From Triparma columacea (taxonomy: Eukaryota > Sar > Bolidophyceae > Parmales > Triparmaceae), in NCBI GenBank assembly GCA_030267965.1, contig BRYA01000055.1, positions 1-46,906 on the forward strand: a stretch of DNA of 46,906 bases, given 5' to 3'. The notes under the pieces are model-generated. The model was not told where the DNA came from and ran no database searches. It saw only the letters and a program-made list of their open reading frames with translations. This document shows, one piece after another, positions 1-7,818 of the stretch (position 1 is the stretch's first letter; the number at the start of each line of letters is the position of its first letter). Both the position numbers and the translations under genes were made by a program.

Positions 1-69
1 AACCCTAACCCTAACCCTAACCCTAACCCTAACCCTAACCCTAACCCTAACCCTAACCCTAACCCTAAC
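1..69. repeat. Telomere, CCCTAA/TTAGGG array
   Basis: About eleven perfect tandem copies of AACCCT start at base 1. This is the C-rich strand of a TTAGGG telomere, so the window begins at a real chromosome end with the centromere to the right. TTAGGG telomeres are known in stramenopiles, animals and many protists, so the repeat alone does not identify the lineage. Confidence 0.97.
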
Positions 70-268
70 AGAAACCACTCACCCTCACCCTAACCACTCA
101 CCCTCACCCTAACCACTCACCCTCACCCTAACCACTCACCCTCACCCTAACCACTCACCCTAACCACTCACCCTCACCCTAACCACTTACCCTCACCCTA
201 ACCCCTCACCCTCACCCTAACCCCTCACCCTCACCCTAACCCCTCACCCTCACCCTAACCTCTCCCCT
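70..268. repeat. Subtelomeric 19-bp telomere-like satellite
   Basis: Directly after the telomere lie about ten copies of a 19-bp unit of the form CCACTCACCCTCACCCTAA. Unit starts fall at 75, 94, 113, 132 and 151, then 164 (one 6-bp subunit lost), 183, 202 and 221. Each unit joins a CACCCT variant to a true CACCCTAA hexamer, and the CCACTC of early units becomes CCCCTC in later ones. It looks like old telomere sequence that mutated and then amplified. No coding potential is seen. Confidence 0.9.
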
Positions 269-677
269 AACCCTTGAGAAAGTAACGCTTATCGTATCCA
301 AACTAACTGTTACCTAAAATATACTTTCTTGACGCTGAACCTCCCTGCAAAACAACAACACAACCCCCTACAGCCGTACTCTTTACTTCTTCTCTCTCCT
401 CCCCCTTTTCTTTCAACTACACAATACTCTCCCCACACAGCCTCTTTCCTTACACTCAGTCTACCAACCCCGCATTTAACAATCCTTTTTATCATAACAC
501 ACTACTCTAAAATGTATTTCATTTTGTTCAAATACAAAATTGAACTCTTTAGTTTTTCTTCTCCCTCGTCTTTCTAATTTGTAACACTTACTTGTGTTTT
601 ATCTATTTTCCTGTTGATCCTTCTTATCATTTTATGTTTTATAACTATTTTCCGATCTATTTGTGAATGTTGTTTTT
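269..677. other. Subtelomeric spacer, no gene seen
   Basis: About 400 bases lie between the satellite and the 3' end of the first gene. The plus strand is strongly C/T-rich, and short open frames here are low-complexity Ser/Pro/Leu runs without a plausible start or homology. The right part probably holds the 3' untranslated region and polyadenylation signals of the minus-strand gene ending at 678. Confidence 0.6.
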
Positions 678-3600
678 TCACATGTAAATCGCTTCACCTT
701 CTTTCTCTTCTTCATCTTCTCTTGGTACAACACTGCTTACTTTAGCCTTCCCACCTCCTACTCTTGCAAGCACTCCACCTTCAGCACCTCCGACACTTGC
801 TCTCCTAATACTTGCTTTCAAAGTACCTGCTATTCCAACCTCAGCTTCAGTATCAACACTTGCTCTCCTAATACTCTCTCTCCTTCTAGCATCTCCTGCT
901 CCTGGAATGTATTCAACAGGCACTCTTGCTCTCATACCATCATCAAACCAATCTGGCTTCTCCTCCTCCCATCTCTCCCAGTTAGAATCTACCCAAGCTC
1001 TTACTTGCTCTTCGATTGACTCCCAGTGGTGCTTTGAGTTATTGAAGATTGTATCTGCTTTTGATGCATCGTCTACTGAATCTCTAAAACGCTGTACTGT
1101 TAAGTCCTTCCCCCTTTGCAAACTGATGAAGGTGCCAAAATATTTCCTGTCAATGATCAAGAAAAATACTGCAATTGACACAATTGTACATGGTATAACT
1201 ATTTCCACTACTTTCCTTGCCAATTTAAGTCTTCCTTCTGCAACATCTCCCTTTTGAGCTACTAATATGGCTATTGGAAGACTTCCCATCGTCAACACAA
1301 ATTCAAACATCCAATACATCCCTCCAACCTCATGGGGATGCCTAAACTCCACAATTGATGTAAAGTCTGTCACAACTTTTATCAACAGTCTGCCGACAAT
1401 ACTAAACACTATTTCTGCATTGCCACCAAAAGGTGCCCAATACCAAAAGTCTCCTCTCAAGACCTTCACCAACAAATACAGACCAAGATCAGCACCAACA
1501 TAGAGAGAGACCCATCTACCACCAAGTTGCCCTAACACAACTATTGTCATGCACCTTAATACGAGCATGCCTGCGCTAAAGAGCATCATTGACACAAATA
1601 TGATAGATCTCTTTGTGGGATTTGCAGGTATATACCCATAGAAGTCAGGCACTAGTTTTCTCATCATAGGGTCTGTGTCATAGTCATAACTGATAGTTGC
1701 TGATGCAAAGCCTGTTGTCAAAGCTGAAACTGCAAGTGAAAGCCATGCTGCCCTTGAAGCCTTTACTTCACTTGTTGCAACAGCCATGAGTTGAATTATA
1801 ACGCCAGGTATGGCTTCAGCAAACATCTCAACACATTTCATTACTGACATCTCTAACATAGGGTCAACTGCATTCCCAACCTCTTGTTTTGCCCCAGTTG
1901 CTACCCTGTATGCATCAACCGCAGGTTTGAATCCAATCAAAATGGGAAACCACTCCATCAGCACCCTCTTTATCCCTAACTTCCTATTCTGTCCCCAAAC
2001 AACAAGCAACTGAATCCCCATTGAAATGGCCAGACTTGCCAAAGATGCCTTACCATACCCTTCCATCCCATCATCCCAAAATATGTATGTCACATACACA
2101 TCAGTCAGCAAATCTGCCATACTAGTGATAGCCCCAACAGTCACTCTCGCCTTCAACCCCCAAGGAACTTCCTCCAACAGCCTGTAGCTAATTGTCTCAA
2201 GCATGGGTCTGAACCATTCATATTCCTCATCAAGCTCCTGTAGAGCAGGGAAATTCAATATGAAGGCATCAACTGCAGCAACTGGCTGAGTATTAATAGC
2301 CAAACTCCTTGATAGAGACTCCCCAATCTCTCTTCCATCCTTCTCCACCAGCTCTATAGCCTTACCCTCTACCTTCCTCAACTTACATAGCTTGTTCTTG
2401 ACAACAGCGCCAAGCATTGGTATGACAAACACGTACTTCTCTGTAGCCTGTCTCAAAATATAGTTGTTTGCCATAAATAACCTCACTGCCTCCTCCTTTG
2501 TCATTCCTTTGCTCCTAAAACTCAATGCAACTAACAGTTGCTCACCCAACAGCTTTCCTATTTGTTTAGAATCTAGGCTTGCATAGTCTTGTGCAGTATC
2601 ATTCACAGCATGTGAAGCAATTAAATCGCCTCTGTTGTCCATGCTAACACTAGCTCTCCTAATACTTGCTTTCAAAGCACCTGCTAGACCATCCTCAGCT
2701 TCAGCATCTATACTTGCTCTCCTCACACTCTCTCTCCTCCTAGCATCTCCATCTGATGGAATAAAATCTACAGGCACCATAGCCTTCCTCACATCAGTGA
2801 ACCACTCTGGCTGCTCATCTTCCCATTTAGCCCAGTTTAAGCCAACCCATTTCTTAATTTCTCCTTCAATTGTGACCCAATGATGCCTTGACGATCTTAA
2901 CACTGTAATCTTTATTGCATCACTTTCCCCTTCAAGGAAATATGCCATAGTCCTGTCCTTGCCCCTTTGTGTACTCCAGAAGGTGTGCAAGTACTTGCTC
3001 TCAATGTTCAAAAAGAAAACACCAAGGCATATGGTAGTTATTGGTATGATATACTTCACAATAAATGAAGCAATAGCAATTGCGTTGTCATCTACATAAG
3101 GAGAAAATAGATATAAATATATTGACACTGGTAGGCTTCCAATTGTCAACAAAAGACCAAATAACCAATAAGCCCCGCCAACTTCATTAGGATGTCTTAA
3201 TTGCATTATTGAGGTGAAGTCTGTAACAATCTTTACTAGCACTCTGGAGATAATACTATTCGCAATTTCTGCGCTACCCCCCACTGGAATCCAGTACCAA
3301 AAGTCTCCCCTCAATATCTTAACCAACATGTACAGACCAAGGTCAGCGCCAATGTAGAGAAAGGCCCATCTACGTCCCATCAACCCAAGAAGAACTATTG
3401 TTGTACATCTTATGAGAAGCATCCCTGCTGTAAAGAGCAACATGGACACAAATACTACTGTTCTCTTGCTTGCTTTTGCTGGTATGTACCCATAGAAGTC
3501 TGGTGCCTGTTCTCTATTAGCAGGGTCTGTATCCCAGTCATAACTGATTGTTGCAGAGGCAAAGCCTGTTGTAATTGCTGACACTGCAACTGAAAGCCAT

Positions 3601-4979
3601 GCTGAAGTTCCAACATCATCTTTGTCACTGGTTGCTATAGCCATAAGTTGGATAATCACTCCAGGGATGGCCTCAGCAAACATCTCTATCCCTTTCATGT
3701 AACTCATCTCAAGAATTGGGTCAGATGACGTCCCAACCTCTTGTTTTGCTCCAGTTGCAACCCTGTAAGCATCAACAGCAGGCTTAAATCCGATCAAAAT
3801 AGGGAACCACTCCCTTAGCACTCTTAACATCCCCAACTTCTTGTTCAGAAACCACACACAAAGCATTTGAATCCCAATTGACGCTGCCAAACTTGCCAAA
3901 GATGCATTAAAGTACCCATATTTTCGATCACTCAAAAACTTATGTGTCACATACACATCGGTCAGCAAATCGACCATGCTTGTTGCAGCACCAACAATTA
4001 CCCTTGCCTTTAAGCCTAATTTTGACTTCATAAATAGTTTCATAACAATCTCTTCAAGCATGGGCCTTAACCACGCTTGATCATTCATGACTTCTTGTAC
4101 TTCAGTGAATTGATGTGCCCACTCATCTACAGCATGAGCAGCAGTTGCTGTGGTCAACATGACTGCTGTCATTGCACTCCCAATCTCCCACCCCCTGGCT
4201 TCCTCCTCACTCTTATCATCTCCCTCGTTTGCTGCTCTCCTTTTAAATTTGTTCATAATCACAGCATACAGCAGTGTTCTCATGAAACCATGCTGCTCTG
4301 TAATCTCTCTCAGTGCCCTATTTGAAGCAATAAAGTCCCTCAAGACCTCTACCTTTCTATCCCCAACGTTCCTTTTCTTCACTCTCTCCATCAGCTGCTC
4401 TCCAAACCTCCTCCCATCCTGTTCTCCTGCTTCAGTGCTCTTCAGAAGGTTGTCAAAGTAGTAAGCAGCATCAGTTGCCATGCCCAGGTGTTTAATTACA
4501 CTTTGTTTACTAGCAGCCTTTCCTAAACCCTCCTGTCTAGTCATCATTTCAATGTCTGTCTTCATCTGATCTGCCTGGCAAAACTTTGTGACAGTGAGAT
4601 GCCCTTTGTGTTCAACTGTGATTACTAGTGTCTGGTTGTTGACTCTTTGAAGTTCAAGCTGGTAGTCAGCTTGGCTTTCAAGGTCCCAGAAGAATGCTGC
4701 AACTTCCTTATGGGATGCTCTCACAGTTATTGCAGTCTTCCCCCATCCCATTCTCTTCTCTGTCTTTATCATTGTAGTTCCAGACAGCGCACTACTGATC
4801 TCTTGAGCTCCGTCAATCTCGTCAAAGTGGCTTTCAATCCCTGGCACTCCCTCAATTGCAATATCCTCAAACTTTGCAATGATCTGCTGTCTCTTGAAGA
4901 TGTCAATCTCTTGGCTCTTGTCAAACATCTTTCTGATATCAATCGTATTGGAAGCAAACTTGTAAAATTGTCTGTTCAT
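678..4979 (-). CDS. Large membrane protein with two near-identical multi-TM modules (3' part of interrupted START fusion gene)
   Basis: The 1433-aa frame begins with the end of a START/SRPBCC-like lipid-binding domain (about residues 1-155). Two homologous halves follow, each with about 8-10 hydrophobic helices (about 320-690 and 940-1300). Both contain LLTDVYVT, EWFPILIGFKPAVDAYRVAT and MFAEAIPGVIIQLMA; the acidic-proline segment EAIPGVIIQ and the D-x3-D motif recall XK-related (XKR) scramblase-like proteins, a weak resemblance only. After each module comes a soluble stretch with GDARRRES and RRAS motifs that fit basophilic kinase sites. Just upstream of the ATG, in the same frame, seven codons join it to the 539-aa frame at 5001-6620 across a single TGA. 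The true gene is therefore probably one protein of about 1980 aa. Substrate and cellular location are unknown; the domains suggest lipid handling at a membrane. Confidence 0.75.
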   Translation of the reverse strand: MNRQFYKFASNTIDIRKMFDKSQEIDIFKRQQIIAKFEDIAIEGVPGIESHFDEIDGAQEISSALSGTTMIKTEKRMGWGKTAITVRASHKEVAAFFWDLESQADYQLELQRVNNQTLVITVEHKGHLTVTKFCQADQMKTDIEMMTRQEGLGKAASKQSVIKHLGMATDAAYYFDNLLKSTEAGEQDGRRFGEQLMERVKKRNVGDRKVEVLRDFIASNRALREITEQHGFMRTLLYAVIMNKFKRRAANEGDDKSEEEARGWEIGSAMTAVMLTTATAAHAVDEWAHQFTEVQEVMNDQAWLRPMLEEIVMKLFMKSKLGLKARVIVGAATSMVDLLTDVYVTHKFLSDRKYGYFNASLASLAASIGIQMLCVWFLNKKLGMLRVLREWFPILIGFKPAVDAYRVATGAKQEVGTSSDPILEMSYMKGIEMFAEAIPGVIIQLMAIATSDKDDVGTSAWLSVAVSAITTGFASATISYDWDTDPANREQAPDFYGYIPAKASKRTVVFVSMLLFTAGMLLIRCTTIVLLGLMGRRWAFLYIGADLGLYMLVKILRGDFWYWIPVGGSAEIANSIISRVLVKIVTDFTSIMQLRHPNEVGGAYWLFGLLLTIGSLPVSIYLYLFSPYVDDNAIAIASFIVKYIIPITTICLGVFFLNIESKYLHTFWSTQRGKDRTMAYFLEGESDAIKITVLRSSRHHWVTIEGEIKKWVGLNWAKWEDEQPEWFTDVRKAMVPVDFIPSDGDARRRESVRRASIDAEAEDGLAGALKASIRRASVSMDNRGDLIASHAVNDTAQDYASLDSKQIGKLLGEQLLVALSFRSKGMTKEEAVRLFMANNYILRQATEKYVFVIPMLGAVVKNKLCKLRKVEGKAIELVEKDGREIGESLSRSLAINTQPVAAVDAFILNFPALQELDEEYEWFRPMLETISYRLLEEVPWGLKARVTVGAITSMADLLTDVYVTYIFWDDGMEGYGKASLASLAISMGIQLLVVWGQNRKLGIKRVLMEWFPILIGFKPAVDAYRVATGAKQEVGNAVDPMLEMSVMKCVEMFAEAIPGVIIQLMAVATSEVKASRAAWLSLAVSALTTGFASATISYDYDTDPMMRKLVPDFYGYIPANPTKRSIIFVSMMLFSAGMLVLRCMTIVVLGQLGGRWVSLYVGADLGLYLLVKVLRGDFWYWAPFGGNAEIVFSIVGRLLIKVVTDFTSIVEFRHPHEVGGMYWMFEFVLTMGSLPIAILVAQKGDVAEGRLKLARKVVEIVIPCTIVSIAVFFLIIDRKYFGTFISLQRGKDLTVQRFRDSVDDASKADTIFNNSKHHWESIEEQVRAWVDSNWERWEEEKPDWFDDGMRARVPVEYIPGAGDARRRESIRRASVDTEAEVGIAGTLKASIRRASVGGAEGGVLARVGGGKAKVSSVVPREDEEEKEGEAIYM

Positions 4980-5000
4980 AACAAATGTTGGGACATTTCC

Positions 5001-5003
5001 TCA
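5001..5003 (-). other. Single in-frame TGA interrupting the START-membrane fusion
   Basis: The codon lies between two open frames in the same phase, inside a conserved repeat unit. The paralogous first unit has an AAG/AAA-type Lys codon here. No splice signals bracket it and no frame change occurs. A recent nonsense mutation, an assembly error, or stop-codon readthrough would all look like this. Confidence 0.85.
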
Positions 5004-6620
5004 AATATCAATCATAGGTACCAGTACTGCTCTTGTCTGAGGGATCCCCCCAACTATATCTAGTTCGTCAAACAGCCACACGGTCTTTGAAGAGCCTAGA
5101 ACATTTCCTTGCTTGAGTGGGAACTCCTTGTTTAGTTCTGTAGTGTCCTCGTATACAACCCAGCATCTTTCTTTTGTTCCTTCCTCTTTTTTCCAGACGC
5201 AGCTTGTCTTATATTCTCTGTTTGAGAAGCCAGGAATACCCAGATTTCTCTCGCTCAAATAAAGTTGTGAGTGGTTGCTTATCTTTTTAATCTCCTGCTT
5301 CACAACTCTCTTGTTTTTCAACCCAGCTAGTTTCTCCCTCGAGTCCTTGGTAAATTCAAATGCTACGCACTCTTGCAGAGAAGCATCTATAACCGCCTCG
5401 ATCACACCTGTAACTAGACTCTGGCCTTCAATGTGCACTGACTTCATCTTGACCCGTGGGTCAGGACTCTTCAGGTCTTCAAAATTCTTACTCTTTATGC
5501 ACTTCTCATAAAACTCCTTCCCCCTCATAATTGCTGCCTCCTCCTCCTTGGTATAATCTTGAGGCTCATTCTTGATGATATTTGCAAGGTATTCCAGGGC
5601 GGCCCTGTCAATCTTGTCATCACTCTGGTGAAACTTCTTCCGCAATTCAATCATGTTGCTTGCATACCCGGTTGACAAGCGGTTCATGACAAAACTAGGC
5701 ACAGAGCCCTTGATGTCCACCTTAGAAACAAATGTGACTTTAGTCTGGGGAACACCGCCAGTGGCTGTGAGTGCCTCAAACATCCAGGTAGTTATTGCAG
5801 ATGCAAGAACAGTCCCAGAGCTTAATGGGAAGTCTTCGTTGAGCAAGTTGGTGTCTTTGTACACTGTCCAGCATTTTTTACCTCCCTCCTCAAGGTGCCA
5901 CATTCCAATTTGCCTCCACTCCCTATCAGAAAATCCTCTTACCCCAAGACTCCTCCTGTTTAAATAAAGCTGTGAGTGGCTGTTCTGCTTCTTTGTTTCT
6001 ATGGCCTTGTACTTTTTCCCAAGTTTGGCCTGCCTCTGCCTTGAATCCTTAATGAACTCGTATGCCACACACTCTGCAAGTGAAGCATCTACGACAGTCT
6101 CGCACACTCCAACCACCAGGCCTTCACCATCAAGGTGCCCAGTTTTCAACTTGACCCGTTGGTCTCGGGTCTTCACGTTCTTGAATTTATTGCTTGCCAT
6201 GCACTTCTCATAGAACTCCTTGCCGTCCCTCATAACCGCCTCCTCCTCTTCGTTATAATCCTGGGGCTCATTCCTAATAATATTGGCAAGAGCCTCCAGC
6301 GCGGCTTGGTCAATCTCCTGATCAGTCTGTCTGGTGTCGCCGACACTGACGGGGGGCAGTTCCCTCTTCTCATCTTCTTCGTCCACCAGATTTTCGGCGC
6401 TGTCAAGCTCGTCGGGGGGATCATGGACGCGAGTAACGCGTCCCTTCTCCATATCATTGTCATCAATTGAGGCAACAATGTCTTCAGCAGCACCAACAGT
6501 CTCCTCATTTACTTCGCTCTTGACGTCGACAAATTGTACTCGGTCAAAGGTGCCCCTCTTGACGTCGGTCGCGGCGACGACGTGCTCGTCCTCCAGCTTG
6601 GGCCTCGCTGTAGTGCTCAT
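5001..6620 (-). CDS. Tandem START-like lipid-binding domains (5' part of interrupted fusion gene)
   Basis: This 539-aa frame starts at the ATG at 6620 (MSTTARPK); the open frame extends further upstream but only through non-ATG codons. Residues 1-100 are acidic and probably disordered. Two copies of a roughly 215-residue unit follow, each with NEPQDY, GKEFYEKC, an ASL-ECVA-EF segment, HSQLYL and a GG(V/I)PQT stretch. The first copy continues into VDIKGSVPSFVMN, a pattern typical of START-domain C-termini. In the second copy the matching position reads IDI-stop-GNVPTFVMN: Lys is replaced by TGA at 5001-5003. The frame then stays open into the membrane protein below. START domains bind lipids or sterols; coupling three START-like units to a duplicated multi-TM part suggests lipid sensing or transfer at a membrane (inference). 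Confidence 0.75.
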   Translation of the reverse strand: MSTTARPKLEDEHVVAATDVKRGTFDRVQFVDVKSEVNEETVGAAEDIVASIDDNDMEKGRVTRVHDPPDELDSAENLVDEEDEKRELPPVSVGDTRQTDQEIDQAALEALANIIRNEPQDYNEEEEAVMRDGKEFYEKCMASNKFKNVKTRDQRVKLKTGHLDGEGLVVGVCETVVDASLAECVAYEFIKDSRQRQAKLGKKYKAIETKKQNSHSQLYLNRRSLGVRGFSDREWRQIGMWHLEEGGKKCWTVYKDTNLLNEDFPLSSGTVLASAITTWMFEALTATGGVPQTKVTFVSKVDIKGSVPSFVMNRLSTGYASNMIELRKKFHQSDDKIDRAALEYLANIIKNEPQDYTKEEEAAIMRGKEFYEKCIKSKNFEDLKSPDPRVKMKSVHIEGQSLVTGVIEAVIDASLQECVAFEFTKDSREKLAGLKNKRVVKQEIKKISNHSQLYLSERNLGIPGFSNREYKTSCVWKKEEGTKERCWVVYEDTTELNKEFPLKQGNVLGSSKTVWLFDELDIVGGIPQTRAVLVPMIDI

Positions 6621-7818
6621 TTTTACACGAAAATCGGCTTTCTTGTTATCTAACGGCCTGCAAGGGCGAATAATCGGGTGTGGTGAGCTCAGTGAAAGGT
6701 AAGTCGAGCTTCGCATGCTATTTACGACCAGTTCCAAGAAATTGCCAAGAAGGCCCCCTTGTACCCAACAATCTTGCCATCTGCTGTGTTCTTCTACCTT
6801 TGATCTCCACAATGAAAAGATTTGCGAAGGTCTCGAAGCATCACTTTCTCGTTATATTACCCCCCCCCCCCCTCTGCGTCACTTGCCTTGACGAATATGC
6901 TGTCCGCAAGCTTAAAAAATGAGCCTTGAGCAGGAGGGCTCAGGGCAGGAGGGACAATGTCGTGGTTGTTGGACGGCGGGGGAGTCAAATATGTAATGAG
7001 GTTCTGGTGGGAGTCCTAGATGAATGTAAAAGGTGAGTTACGGAGTGCGAGAGGTCCTATTGGGGGAGATCACCAAAACCAGTAAGAGCAGTTGCGGCGA
7101 GGGGGGAGTGTTGGGGGAGGCCTAGGCGAAGTTTCGCTTCAACGAGGAAGGTTTTGCGTCGAGTTCGATGTCGAGAAGAGCTGAGGTGCTCTTAATTTGG
7201 TGTTAGGTAGTCGTACACTAGATTAATTTTGTGGTTAAGGATGTGCACTTGCAAATCGAAAATCGGAAAAATTGAATTGTCTATTTTATACCTACGAAAT
7301 ATATATTGTTATTGACGATCAATATTATAAACTAATTTAGTATATATGATAATATGAAACTTGTTTAAATATCTCAAGAATATAATTTTAGTAATGTCTC
7401 AAATGTAACTTGATATATTCAATTATCTCAAAAATATACCACTTTGAATATTATCGTATATTTATATAACCTAAATAAATATTTGAAATTTCTCAGGTGT
7501 TAAAAATTTTGCTATATGAATTTTTTGTACATTTTGAAAGCAACTGAGAAGATTTGATACAAACATAAAGATATTGAGATATCAGTAAAGAATTTAGAAG
7601 ACTTTTGAAAAATGTTGCGAGCAAAGGCGATTTTTGTCTAATGACAAACACACGTATTTCTTATCGTCAAGAGCGTAACAGTTGTTCAATATTCTTAGTC
7701 CTGCTTACGTCCCTTGTAATTCACAAACCTATTGTACATTTCTTACCTTCTCCGACGCCACCAATCACCCAAACCACTCTGAACATTTCAACCCTCGTCC
7801 TAACAGCTTAAGATAAAT
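6621..7818. other. Divergent intergenic region with poly-C tract and AT-rich island
   Basis: This 1.2-kb gap separates two head-to-head genes encoding related membrane modules. It holds a run of about 14 C near 6861 and a G-rich stretch around 6930-7190. From about 7210 to 7620 the sequence is strikingly AT-rich: one 60-base line near 7320 has only about nine G or C. Promoters for both flanking genes must lie here. No open frame with coding character was seen, only a short frame at 7605-7811. Confidence 0.6.

Noticed and set aside
5001..5003. Selenocysteine at the in-frame TGA
   Set aside because: The homologous repeat has Lys rather than Cys here, and no redox motif surrounds the position, so a selenocysteine codon is unlikely.
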